Below, piece by piece: positions 16,281 through 26,200 of a stretch of 64,000 nt of DNA. Where the stretch lies: contig CAZTNC010000011.1 of NCBI GenBank assembly GCA_964614915.1, positions 285,092 through 349,091 of the forward strand. Direction: 5' to 3'. The stretch is from WTFY01 sp964614915 (GTDB taxonomy: Bacteria; Pseudomonadota; Gammaproteobacteria; UBA4575). Made by a program: the position numbers and the translations under genes. Every line of letters begins with the position of its first letter. Positions within the stretch are counted from its first letter, which is position 1. The notes beneath the pieces were generated by a model that did no database searches, had not been told where the DNA came from, and saw only the letters and a program-made list of their open reading frames with translations.

Positions 16281-18101
16281 TTATTCGATTTCCAGAAAGC
16301 TGCGTAGCTGTTCGGACCGACTGGGATGGCGAAGCTTGCGAAGGGCCTTGGCCTCGATTTGGCGGATGCGCTCACGCGTCACATCGAACTGCTTGCCCAC
16401 TTCCTCCAGAGTGTGATCGGTGTTCATGTCGATCCCGAAACGCATGCGCAGCACCTTGGCTTCCCGTGGGGTGAGCGAAGCCAGTATTTCACGCGTGGCT
16501 TCACCGAGGCCCTCGGAGGAGGCGGAATCCACCGGAGACTCGATGATGACGTCCTCAATGAAGTCCCCCAGGTGCGAGTCTTCGTCGTCCCCGATCGGAG
16601 TTTCCATCGAGATCGGCTCTTTGGCGATCTTCAGTACCTTGCGCACTTTTTCCTCGGGCATCTCCATGCGTTCGGCCAATTCTTCCGGGGTCGGTTCGCG
16701 CCCCTTTTCCTGCAGCATCTGCCGCGAGATCCGGTTCAGCTTGTTGATGGTCTCGATCATGTGTACGGGGATTCGTATCGTGCGTGCCTGGTCCGCAATC
16801 GAGCGGGTAATGGCCTGTCGAATCCACCAGGTGGCGTAGGTCGAAAACTTGTAGCCGCGGCGGTACTCGAATTTGTCCACCGCTTTCATCAGGCCGATGT
16901 TGCCTTCCTGGATCAGGTCCAGGAACTGCAATCCACGATTGGTGTACTTCTTAGCGATAGAAATCACCAGTCGCAGGTTGGCTTCCACCATTTCTTTCTT
17001 GGCCCGGCTGGCTTTGGCCTCGCCGATCGACATGCGTCGATTGATGTCACGGATCTCACCGATAGTCAGGCCGGTTTCCTGCTCGATCAGAAACAGCTTA
17101 TCCTGTTCCTTGGCAATCTCCGGTTTCAGGGCAAGCAGGCCTTTCGCATACTTGGCCCTGGATCGAGGCAGGGCGTCCAGCCAGTCGGTGCAGGATTCGT
17201 TGCCAACAAAGACCTTGATGAAGCGGTCCCGCGGCATCTTGGCATCCTGGATACAAAGCTGGCGAATACGACCTTCATGGATGCGGATTCTGCCGATCAT
17301 TTTTTTGAAGTCCCCGGTCAGGATTTCCACCATCTTGGGCGTGAGCTTGACCATGGTGAACTCGTTGGCAAGGTCCTCCCCGGCCTTGAGCCGTTTTTTA
17401 GCATCGCTGTTGGCAGACAGGAACTTCTTGTACAACCGCTGCAGTTTCCGGAAATAGGCTTGGACTTCCTTGGGATCAGGACCGGTGTCCTGCTCTTTTT
17501 CATCGACCTCATCATCGTCGCCCACCGCGGCATTCTTGCTTTCCTGAGTGATTTGCGCCGCTGGCGGAGGGATGGCATCCGTGTCTTCGTCGAGATCCAC
17601 GAACCCGATGATCAGGTCCGTCAGGCGCAACTCCTCGGATTTGACCTTGTCATAGAACGCCAGCAGCTTCTCAATGGTGGATGGATAGTGTCCGATCGCA
17701 AACAGGACCTGGCGCAGTCCCTCTTCGATGCGCTTTGCAATCTTGATTTCCCCCTCGCGGGTCAGCAGGTTCACAATCCCCATCTCGCGCATGTACATGC
17801 GTACCGGGTCTGTGGTACGGCCGAACTCGCTGTCTACAGTAGCCAGGGCTGCGGCGGCTTCCTCGACATCATCATCTGTGGCGGCGCTGTCGGTCAGCAC
17901 CAGGCTGTCGGTGTCCGGGGGTTGCTCATGGACATTGATGCCCATGTCATTGATCATGCCAACAATATCTTCGATCTGCTCGGGATCCACGATACCGCTT
18001 GGCAGGTGATCGTTGACTTCCGCATAGGTCAAGTAACCCTGTTCCTTGCCTTTTGCGATAAGTTGCTTGATGCTGCTGGATTGCTGTTGATTTTCGTCCA
18101 A
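16281..18101 (-). CDS. rpoD: RNA polymerase primary sigma factor
   Basis: Sigma-70 with region 1.1 (KEQGYLTYAEVNDHLP), region 1.2 (DPVRMYMREMG), the non-conserved region, region 2 (RLVISIAKKYTNRGLQFLDLIQEGNIGLMKAV split over the core-binding and -10 helices), region 3 and region 4 (LTPREAKVLRMRFGI, VTRERIRQIEAKAL). It directs RNA polymerase to housekeeping promoters. I favour a TTG start at 18101, giving MDENQQQSSS and 606 residues, close to the E. coli 613, with AGG seven bases upstream. In-frame GTGs at 18116 and 18149 are alternatives; no ATG exists in this frame near the 5' end. dnaG lies upstream on the same strand across a 242-base gap. Confidence 0.97.
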   Translation of the reverse strand: MDENQQQSSSIKQLIAKGKEQGYLTYAEVNDHLPSGIVDPEQIEDIVGMINDMGINVHEQPPDTDSLVLTDSAATDDDVEEAAAALATVDSEFGRTTDPVRMYMREMGIVNLLTREGEIKIAKRIEEGLRQVLFAIGHYPSTIEKLLAFYDKVKSEELRLTDLIIGFVDLDEDTDAIPPPAAQITQESKNAAVGDDDEVDEKEQDTGPDPKEVQAYFRKLQRLYKKFLSANSDAKKRLKAGEDLANEFTMVKLTPKMVEILTGDFKKMIGRIRIHEGRIRQLCIQDAKMPRDRFIKVFVGNESCTDWLDALPRSRAKYAKGLLALKPEIAKEQDKLFLIEQETGLTIGEIRDINRRMSIGEAKASRAKKEMVEANLRLVISIAKKYTNRGLQFLDLIQEGNIGLMKAVDKFEYRRGYKFSTYATWWIRQAITRSIADQARTIRIPVHMIETINKLNRISRQMLQEKGREPTPEELAERMEMPEEKVRKVLKIAKEPISMETPIGDDEDSHLGDFIEDVIIESPVDSASSEGLGEATREILASLTPREAKVLRMRFGIDMNTDHTLEEVGKQFDVTRERIRQIEAKALRKLRHPSRSEQLRSFLEIE

Positions 18102-18343
18102 ATGTATACCTGCCACCCGGATTCGGGCACTCCATGAACCAAACACCACAATATATCAGGATCTGTGGGGTATGGATAGCACCCTGATGGAAATCAAGGA
18201 CTTAACTTGCCATCCAGTCCTTCTGCGGCACTCTGAAACACGAAATCGTTTGCGTGTGCGGGTTGTTTGCGAGGGTTCGGGCACAGACGCTTTGCAGTGG
18301 TATCAGTACTCAAGGCCTGCAACGGTGAACCGCATCGTTTTCC

Positions 18344-20059
18344 TTAGGACACCTTGTGGTGAAGCAGGTTCCGAAGCTGCTGTTTCTCCTCTTCGCTCAG
18401 CCCGTCCGTTTGTTCCTTGTCGATCAGTGCCTGCACCCGGGCTTGGTCGGTCTTGCGGCAGACCCATTTCATGGCATCTTCGAAGGCCTGGTCAGGGTGT
18501 TTCAGTTGTGGCGGCTCCCAGGTCATCAGCTTTTGCAGCTGCTGGGCCTCTTCCTGACCGCGAAAGCGCTCGATCAATGCTGCATGGCTCAGTTCGGGTT
18601 CCCGTTGCCAGATCTGCAGGATTCTTGCAAGAAGTGTCACTCCCGGGATCGGCGATTCATGCAGGGAGTCCGAGTCTGTGACCGTCTTGGCCAGGTCGGG
18701 CTGGTGCAACAGGGCAGAGATCGCAAGCCGCACCGGAGTGGCGCGGGTCAGGGCATCGGCCACCTTGTACCGATACGTGTTCCCGGAGACTGGTTTGGCA
18801 ACAGTGTAGTGCACCGGTGCGCCGACCATTTTTTCCAGTTCCTCGAAAACGAGTTTCTTGAACACGCCGTCCGGAAGCTTGGACAGCAACGGCTTTGCCC
18901 GCTGGGCAAGACGGGCCTTGCCTGCCGGGGTGCGAATGTCCGAATCGCGACTCAGCTTGTCCAGGATGAACTCTGACAGCGGGATGCTGTCTTCCACGTA
19001 CTGCAGGAAGATCTCCTTTCCACGTGCGCGAATCAGGCTGTCCGGGTCTTCCCCTTGCGGCAGGAACAGGAATTTCGCTTCCAGCCCGTCGCGAAACACC
19101 GGTACGGTATGCTCGGCGGCGCGCCAGGCCGCCTCGCGGCCGGCGCGATCACCGTCAAAGCAGAAAATGATTTCCTGGGTGTAGCGAAACAGTTGCTGGA
19201 CATGTTGTGAGGTCGTGGCCGTGCCAAGCGTGGCTACGGTATTCTCGATGCCGTGCTGTGCCAGGGCGAGTACGTCCATGTAGCCTTCCACTACTACCAG
19301 GTTGCGTGGGGCGCCTTTAGCCTTGCGCGCCTCGTACATGCCGTACAGTACATCGCTCTTGTGAAATACCGGGGTTTCAGGAGAGTTCATGTACTTGGGG
19401 ATGGCATCGTCCAGTACACGCCCACCGAAGCCAATCACCCGTCCGCGCCGGTCACGGATCGCGAACATGATGCGGTTTCGAAAGCGATCGTACAGCTTGC
19501 CATGGACATTTTTCTTGACCAGTCCGCTGAGCAAAAGCTCCGCTTCACTCGCTTCATCCTTGAGCACATTCAGCAGGCTGTCAAAACGGTCCGGCGCGAA
19601 TCCGAGTCCGAAACGTGCTGCTACCTCGCCGCTCAGTCCGCGGTCTTTCAGGTACCCGGTGGCTACGGGCTCTGCGCGCAGGCAACTGCGAAAGTGAGCA
19701 TGGGCCCGCTCCAGCAAGGCCAGCAGCTTGTGATGGCTCTGCGGCGGTGGGGCACCGGCATCGCGGGGCACTTCCAGGCCCGCACGCTGCGCCAGTACCT
19801 CGACGGCTTCCAGGAATTCAAGGCGTTCGTAATCCATCAGGAAGCCAAGCGCGGTACCGTGTGCGCCGCAGCCGAAACAGTGGTAGAACTGCTTCTCCGG
19901 GCTGACCGTGAACGAAGGGGTTTTCTCGTTGTGGAAGGGACAGCAGGCCATGTACTCCCGGCCCTTCTTTTTCAGGGACACCTGGCCACTGATGAGCTCG
20001 ACGATATCCGTGCGCGTAATCAGTTCATCGATGAAGGATTGCGGGATTCGGGTCGACAC
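18344..20059 (-). CDS. dnaG: DNA primase
   Basis: A 571-residue primase that makes RNA primers at replication forks with DnaB helicase. The N-terminal zinc finger is CPFHNEKTPSF ... HCFGCG (about 40-65). The TOPRIM domain begins near residue 255 with VVVEGYMDVLAL and continues with FCFDGDRAGREAA, which carries the metal-binding Asp residues. The C-terminal third is the DnaB-binding region. The start MSTRIPQSFIDEL is typical. In most gammaproteobacteria rpsU sits directly upstream; here dgt is upstream and rpsU is about 20 kb away, so the classical rpsU-dnaG-rpoD operon is split. Confidence 0.97.
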   Translation of the reverse strand: MSTRIPQSFIDELITRTDIVELISGQVSLKKKGREYMACCPFHNEKTPSFTVSPEKQFYHCFGCGAHGTALGFLMDYERLEFLEAVEVLAQRAGLEVPRDAGAPPPQSHHKLLALLERAHAHFRSCLRAEPVATGYLKDRGLSGEVAARFGLGFAPDRFDSLLNVLKDEASEAELLLSGLVKKNVHGKLYDRFRNRIMFAIRDRRGRVIGFGGRVLDDAIPKYMNSPETPVFHKSDVLYGMYEARKAKGAPRNLVVVEGYMDVLALAQHGIENTVATLGTATTSQHVQQLFRYTQEIIFCFDGDRAGREAAWRAAEHTVPVFRDGLEAKFLFLPQGEDPDSLIRARGKEIFLQYVEDSIPLSEFILDKLSRDSDIRTPAGKARLAQRAKPLLSKLPDGVFKKLVFEELEKMVGAPVHYTVAKPVSGNTYRYKVADALTRATPVRLAISALLHQPDLAKTVTDSDSLHESPIPGVTLLARILQIWQREPELSHAALIERFRGQEEAQQLQKLMTWEPPQLKHPDQAFEDAMKWVCRKTDQARVQALIDKEQTDGLSEEEKQQLRNLLHHKVS

Positions 20060-20209
20060 GGCAAATCAATGGGCACTGCGGTGCAGGGTTCGTTCTTGTT
20101 CACGCCCGTGGGCCGGGGTACGAGCACGTATTCCCCGATGGCGTGTGTTCGTTCCATGATGCGCCCTGCGCAAGGACAGGGTCAAGCGCTGGGCGATACC
20201 GGTGGATGC

Positions 20210-21400
20210 TTAGAAAATCTTCTCATTGAAGATGCGCTGGTGCTCGGCAATCGCGTAGCGGTCGGTCATGCCGGAGATGTAATCGGAGATCACCCGGGCA
20301 CGCCCGCTGTCACCATCCCGGCTGGCAGCCTCATTGGCCAGTCCGCGGTATTCGTCTGGCATCAGACGGGCATCCCTGAAGAACGCGACGTACAGGTCCG
20401 CTACCACTTTTGCGGCCTCGCGGTTCATGCGGTGTACACGCTCGTGACGATACAGGTGTTCTCGCAGAAAGTGCTTGAGTGCCTGGTTTTTCTCACGCAT
20501 GGGTTCGCTGAAACGGATCAGGGAGCCCGGTGCCGCACGTACCTCATCGAGGCTGCCTACCTTGGCTTCGGCAATGGCAGCCTGGCTCGCCGTGATCAGA
20601 TCCGCCACCAGCCGGTTACGGATCCGGCGGATGGTCTCGTAGGTTTTCCGGCGTTGTCCAAGCTGCGGAAATTCATGTTCGACGGCATCAATGTGTAGGT
20701 CAAACAGTTCGACTTCCCTGAGCTGGGGCACAGTGATCAGGTTGGCGCGCAGGCCGTCATCGATGTCATGGCTGGTGTAGGCAATCTCATCAGCGATATT
20801 GGCCAGTTGGGCTTCCAGGCTCGGTTGCGTGCGCTCGAGAAAGCGCCGTCCCACTGAGCCCAAGGTTCGTGCATTCTTTTTCGAGCAATGCTTGAGGATG
20901 CCTTCACGGGTCTCGAATGTCAGGTTCAAGCCCGGGAACTGCGGGTATTTCAGTTCCAGACAGTCGACCACTCGCAGGGATTGCAGATTGTGCTCGAAGC
21001 CGCCGTGCTCCTGCATGCAGCGGTTGAGGGCATCCTGGCCGGCGTGGCCGAACGGGGTGTGGCCCAGGTCGTGGGCCAGTGCAATCGCCTCGCAGAGAGG
21101 CTCATTGAGTCCGAGGCGGTACGCGATGCTGCGCGCCACCTGAGCCACTTCGATGGAATGGGTGAGGCGGGTGCGATACAGATCTCCCTCGTGATTGACG
21201 AACAACTGGGTCTTGTACTCCAGCCTGCGAAAGGCCGTGCTGTGAATGATCCGTTCGCGGTCGCGCCGGTATTCACCGCGGTGTGACGCCGGGGCCTCGG
21301 CATGTTCTCGCCCCCGACTGTCGGACTCGTGTGCGCCATACGGAGCCAGGATGGTGGATTGGACCTTGTGTACGGGGTCGGATGCCGGGATGCCTCGCAC
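20210..21400 (-). CDS. dgt: dGTP triphosphohydrolase-like HD-domain protein
   Basis: A 396-residue HD-superfamily enzyme that cleaves dNTPs to the nucleoside and triphosphate. The N-terminal part carries EYRRDRERIIHSTAFRRLEYKTQ, then RLTHSIEVAQVARSIA and IALAHDLGHTPFGHAGQ, which provide the metal-binding His/His-Asp/Asp set. The sequence fits the dGTPase-like type 2 group (shorter than E. coli Dgt, about 505 residues). The GTG start at 21400 lies only 3 bases after the aroB stop, so it is in an aroK-aroB-dgt operon. Similar aroB-dgt pairs occur in other gammaproteobacteria. Confidence 0.92.
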   Translation of the reverse strand: MRGIPASDPVHKVQSTILAPYGAHESDSRGREHAEAPASHRGEYRRDRERIIHSTAFRRLEYKTQLFVNHEGDLYRTRLTHSIEVAQVARSIAYRLGLNEPLCEAIALAHDLGHTPFGHAGQDALNRCMQEHGGFEHNLQSLRVVDCLELKYPQFPGLNLTFETREGILKHCSKKNARTLGSVGRRFLERTQPSLEAQLANIADEIAYTSHDIDDGLRANLITVPQLREVELFDLHIDAVEHEFPQLGQRRKTYETIRRIRNRLVADLITASQAAIAEAKVGSLDEVRAAPGSLIRFSEPMREKNQALKHFLREHLYRHERVHRMNREAAKVVADLYVAFFRDARLMPDEYRGLANEAASRDGDSGRARVISDYISGMTDRYAIAEHQRIFNEKIF

Positions 21401-21403
21401 CGT

Positions 21404-22489
21404 TCAGGTCTCGCAAAATTCCTGCAGCGTCTCTTTCAGGGTCGATGCCGGAAACTCGCCGGTGAGCACGGCCTCGCCAATGTCCCTGAGCAGCACCAGG
21501 TGCAACTGGCCCGCACGTGCCTTCTTGTCACGCACCATGTGTTCTAGGAAAGACTCTGCCTGCAGGGCTTCGGGCGGGGCACTGGGCAGTTGTGCGCGTG
21601 CCAGCAACGCCTGGATGCGCTCACCAGCCTCCTCGTTGAGCCAGCCCAGCCGGATCGACATCCGCGCGGCCATCAGCATGCCACAGGCGACTGCTTCGCC
21701 ATGCAGCCACTGTCCGTAGCCGAGCGCCGTTTCGATGGCATGACCGAAGGTATGCCCGAGATTGAGTAACGCGCGTGCTCCGGAGATTTCCAGCTCGTCC
21801 TTGGCTACAATCTCGGCCTTGTTCTTGCAGGAGCGGTGCACGGCATAAGTCAGGGCCTCGGCGTCACGGGCCAGCAACTGCTCGACGTTGTCTTCTAGCC
21901 AAACGAAGAATTCGGCATCGCGAATGAGCCCGTACTTGATGATTTCGGCGATCCCCGCCCGCAGTTCTCGGTCCTCGAGGGTGGACAGGCACTCCAAGTC
22001 GGCGATCACGCATTGCGGCTGGTAGAAGGCACCGATCATGTTTTTGCCCAGTGTGTGGTTGACGCCGGTCTTGCCGCCTACCGAGGAATCCACCTGGGCA
22101 AGCAGCGTGGTCGGAATCTGGATGAAGTCCACGCCGCGCAAATAGGTGGCCGCAGCAAAGCCCGTAATGTCGCCGATCACTCCGCCCCCGAGGGCCACCA
22201 GCGTCGTATCACGCCCGCAGCGGTTCTCCAGCAGGCAGGTATACACCCGCTCCAGGGTTTGCAGGGACTTGGTCGTCTCGCCGTCTGGAAGCACGAGGTG
22301 CAGGACGCGATTCGGTTCAAGCTGTTGGCACACGGTCTCCAGGTACAGCGGCGCCACCTGCTCGTTGCTCAGAACGAACACGCGGCTACCGCGGATATGC
22401 TCTTTCAGGTAACGGGATTGGCCAAGCAGACCGGCTCCAATGTAGATTGGATACCCGCGCGTGCCTAGTTGTACTTCAAATTGAATCAT
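21404..22489 (-). CDS. aroB: 3-dehydroquinate synthase
   Basis: A 361-residue enzyme of the shikimate pathway that cyclises DAHP to 3-dehydroquinate using NAD and a divalent metal. The NAD-binding GGGVIGDITGFAAATYLRG, the active-site GGKTGVNHTLGKNMIGAFYQP and the metal-ligand regions (LRAGIAEIIKYGLI; LNLGHTFGHAIE; GWLHGEAVACGM-like QWLHGEAVACGM) are all present. It starts ATG at 22489, 14 bases after aroK, as in the widely conserved aroK-aroB pair. Confidence 0.97.
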   Translation of the reverse strand: MIQFEVQLGTRGYPIYIGAGLLGQSRYLKEHIRGSRVFVLSNEQVAPLYLETVCQQLEPNRVLHLVLPDGETTKSLQTLERVYTCLLENRCGRDTTLVALGGGVIGDITGFAAATYLRGVDFIQIPTTLLAQVDSSVGGKTGVNHTLGKNMIGAFYQPQCVIADLECLSTLEDRELRAGIAEIIKYGLIRDAEFFVWLEDNVEQLLARDAEALTYAVHRSCKNKAEIVAKDELEISGARALLNLGHTFGHAIETALGYGQWLHGEAVACGMLMAARMSIRLGWLNEEAGERIQALLARAQLPSAPPEALQAESFLEHMVRDKKARAGQLHLVLLRDIGEAVLTGEFPASTLKETLQEFCET

Positions 22490-22503
22490 CGTCGGGGAGG
22501 AAT

Positions 22504-23073
22504 TCAGGACTCCGTCGTCAGGCCCAGGAGTTGCAACACCCGGTTGGCTGTCCAGCTCACGGTGCGCCGGTCCGTGTCGATGGTATGGTCCGCGGTTTGC
22601 AAATACAAGGGCTCTCTTTGTTCCAGCAATTCAGCGATGGCCCGGCGCTTGTCCGGCACATTCAGCAAGGGTCGGTGATTGCTGTGCCGGGTCCGCTTGA
22701 GGAGCATATCGATTGACGCCTTCAGGTAGATGACCGTGCCATGGGTCATCAGAAGATTGCGGGAAGGCGCGGCAAGCACCGCACCACCTCCCGTAGCAAG
22801 TACCATGGCTTGCCGGCGACACAGTTCGCCGATGGCCTTCTCCTCGCGCAGCCTGAAGCCGGCTTCACCCTCGTACTCGAAAATGGTCGCGATATCGACG
22901 CCGGTTTTCTCTTCGATGACCTGGTCGCTGTCATAAAAGGGTCGGTTCAGCTTTTTGGCGAGCTTTCGCCCGACCGACGACTTACCGACCCCCATGGCTC
23001 CGATCAGGATGATGTGTTCCGCAGTCACGGGCCACAGGGAGGGGTTTGCATCCGGTGGCAGGAAACCGGACAT
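22504..23073 (-). CDS. aroK: Shikimate kinase
   Basis: An ATP-dependent kinase of the shikimate pathway. The P-loop is GAMGVGKSSVG, followed by the shikimate-binding YDSD and GEAGFRLREEKAI, then ATGGGAVL, and the lid Arg in LLKRTRHSNHRPLL. ATG at 23073 is used here; GTG at 23028 would give 174 residues, the usual family length, and an in-frame ATG at 23133 lies upstream of a likely -10 box, so it is less likely. None of the starts has a clear ribosome site. aroB follows by 14 bases. Confidence 0.95.
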   Translation of the reverse strand: MSGFLPPDANPSLWPVTAEHIILIGAMGVGKSSVGRKLAKKLNRPFYDSDQVIEEKTGVDIATIFEYEGEAGFRLREEKAIGELCRRQAMVLATGGGAVLAAPSRNLLMTHGTVIYLKASIDMLLKRTRHSNHRPLLNVPDKRRAIAELLEQREPLYLQTADHTIDTDRRTVSWTANRVLQLLGLTTES

Positions 23074-23109
23074 TTGGCGCAGGAAGTCAAGGTAATCACA
23101 GGCGGTTCC

Positions 23110-23115
23110 ATTATA
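23110..23115 (-). promoter_or_regulatory. Probable -10 element (TATAAT) for aroK-aroB-dgt
   Basis: A perfect TATAAT on the minus strand, 36 bases before the ATG at 23073. The expected -35 position does not match TTGACA well. The 127-base gap also has to hold the promoter of the divergent polyketide synthase gene. Confidence 0.45.
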
Positions 23116-23260
23116 CACGAGGGGGGTTCGCATACGGAGATGTCCGGCTTGCAGGCACCGGTCCAGCCTCCGAACATGGCCTGGGGTTTACTACCGGGGC
23201 CAGCTCGGACTACCATAACTTTCGGCTTCTCACAATTCATAAAAACAGAGAATTCATTTC

Positions 23261-26200
23261 GTGAAACCGGATAGCCCGCACGATGCCAAGTTATCTCCCG
23301 GTCCCGAGGGAGATGTGCGAAAACCAGAGAGCTTGATCTCCAGCCCGCCGATCGCCATCGTGGGCATGGCCTGCCGGTTCCCGGGTGCACCGGACCTTGC
23401 AGCTTTCTGGCACTTGCTGGACAGCGGAGGAAATGCCATCACGCAGGCAGAGCCCGGTACTGGGGTCGATCGCGTGGATGCATTGTTCCCGGACGATGCG
23501 GTGCGCAGCCCGGCCTGCCAGTTCGGGGGATTCGTGGAAGACATCGACCGCTTCGATGCCGCGTTCTTCCGGATTTCACCCGTCGAAGCCCAGATGCTTG
23601 ACCCGCAACAGCGAATGATGCTGGAGACGAGCTGGCATGCACTTGAGGATGCGGGCATCGATCCGGAGTGCCTAAAGGGTAGCCGCACAGGGGTCTATAC
23701 CGGTATCAGCACGGACGAGTACCGCATGATGGTGCTGAATTCCGCACGGCCTGAAGAGGCCGCCGGATGCCTCTATGCCCTGAGCGGTACCAACATGAAC
23801 GGCGCTGCGGGGCGGGTCTCTTTCATACTGGGATTGATGGGTCCCGCAAAAGCGGTGGATGCTGCCTGCGCTTCTTCGCTGGTTTCCGTACACGATGCAG
23901 TCGCTGATCTTCAGCAAGGCAAGGCAGACCTGGCAATCGCCGGCGGGGTGCATACCATGCTCAACGGCCGTGTATACGAATTGCGGGCGGACTCGATGAT
24001 GCTGTCCCCGGATGGGCAATGCAAGGCTTTTGATGCCTCTGCCAATGGCTACGTGCGAGGCGAAGGGTGCGGTGTGGTAATCCTCAAGCGCCTGAGCGAG
24101 GCACAGGCGGCCGGGGACCGAATCTGGGCCGTGATCCGGGGGGCTGCGGTCAATCATGGCGGTGCCAGTTCGGGGCTCACGGTGCCGAATACGCCGGCAC
24201 TTGAGGCCGTAATCGAGGAGGCCCTGACACACGCGGGAATGTCCGCATCGATGGTGGACTACCTTGAGGCGCACGGCACCGGAACTACGGTGGGCGACCC
24301 GATCGAACTCAATGCTGCTGCCGTGGCTTACGGCCGAGGGCGCAGGGACGATCGCCCACTCCTGGTAGGCTCGGTCAAGACCAACATCGGTCATCTGGAA
24401 GCGGCGGCCGGCGTGGCCGGGCTGATCAAGGCGGCCCTGGTGGTGCATCGCGGCATGATCCCAATGCACCTGCATTTCCACAACCCGAATCCGAGTCTCG
24501 ACTGGGATCGCCTGCCGCTTCGCGTGATTACAGACAATCTGCTGTGGCCGTATGCCACCGATGAGCCGCGCCGCGCCGGTGTGAACTCCTTCGGGATCTC
24601 CGGGACGAATGCTCATATCATTCTTGAACAGTACGGCGCAGGGCCCGCGGTGTCCGAGTCCACACTGCAACCCGTAGGCCTGGCTCAGGCAGTTGCCACA
24701 ACCTTGCCGCAGACTGTAGCGGAGTGTCGCGATCAGGCATTTGTGAAACGTACTTCGCGCCTGTTGCCGCTCTCGGCCAAGAGCGAGCCAGCGCTGCATG
24801 CGTTGGCAGAGCGTTACCTGTCCTGGCTCGATCAACAGCAAGCGGCTCAGCCGGATCCAGCCACGGAGGATGAGCAGCTGGCCAATCTTGCCTGGACGGC
24901 TTCGATCGGGCGCAGCCACTTCGATTACCGCGCAGGCCTGGCATTCACCGACGTGGCTTCCTTGCAGCAGCAGTTGAAGAAGTTGGTAAAGGCAGATGGA
25001 CTGACCCATACACGCTCACTGAAGGTCGCATTTGCCTACACCGGACAAGGCAGTCAGTGGCCGGGTATGGGTCAAGTACTTTATGAGCGTGAACCAGTGG
25101 TGCGGGCTGTACTGGACCGTTGCGAGAGCGTGTTTTTCGAGCAGCGGGGCGCCTTGCTTCTGGATGTGATGTTCAATCGCCCGGGTGCTCGTGGTGCCCT
25201 GGAAGATACCGCTTGGGAGCAGCCAGCGCTGTATGCACTCGAATGTGCGTTGACTGCTCTTTGGGCCAGCCTCGGGGTTCGCCCTGCCATTGTGTTAGGA
25301 CATAGTGTCGGCGAGCTTGCAGCCGCGCAGGCCGCAGGCGTGTTCAGCCTTGAAGACGGAATGCGGTTTGCCGAAGCCAGGGGCCGACTGCTCTCCCGAA
25401 CCGCAGAAGGCGCTATGGCCGCAGTGTTTGCGCCGGCACAACAGGTGGTTTCCGCCGTCGCCAAGCGAAACAAGGAAACGGATGGGGACGCGCTTTGCAT
25501 CTCAGGCTATAACGGCCTTCATCAGGTGATCAGCGGTCCGATTCCGGAAGTGCAATGCCTTCTTGAGCGTTTCGATTCTGAAGGTATTCGCACCCGGCGG
25601 TTGAACACGGCCCGAGCCTTTCACAGTGCCCTGGTGGAGCCGGTTCTCGATGACTTGGAGGCCTCCCTGGAGGGTGTGGCATTCGAGTCGCCTTCTGTGG
25701 AAGTGATCAGCAATCTGACCGGTGTGGCTGTGGGACCTGGCGAAACACTGGATGCGAAATACTGGAGACGTCATGCGCGCGAGGCAGTCGCCTTTGCCGA
25801 GGGGGTTTGCACCTTGTCCGGCCTTGACGTGGACCTGGTAGTGGAAATCGGCCCGGGCAAAATCCTGGCACCGATGCTGGCCTCGGCTTGGCCGGACTCG
25901 ACGCGGACTGCACCCCCTGGCATATCGAGTCTTCAGGCGCCCTCGGCCTCAGCACCAGAACCAAATTCAGATGCAGGATTTCTACAGGCGGTCGCGAAGG
26001 TCTACGAGGCCGGACTGCCTGTTCATTTTGAGGGACTTTTTGCAGGCGAGTTACGTGCCAGGATTTCACTGCCTCAATATCCGTTCCAGCGAGAGCGCCA
26101 CTGGATGGAAACTCCGCGCAAGCACCGGCGTGAAAAGGGTCACCCGCTACTCGGGGTCCGGCACGAATCGGCCACTGGCGGGATTACATACGAGACACAG

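Noticed and set aside
16326..18137. A 603-codon open frame antisense to rpoD
   Set aside because: It mirrors the codon structure of rpoD on the other strand, has no family resemblance, and rpoD is certain.
19253..20698. A 481-codon plus-strand frame across dnaG and dgt
   Set aside because: It lies antisense to two certain genes and shows no protein-like motifs.
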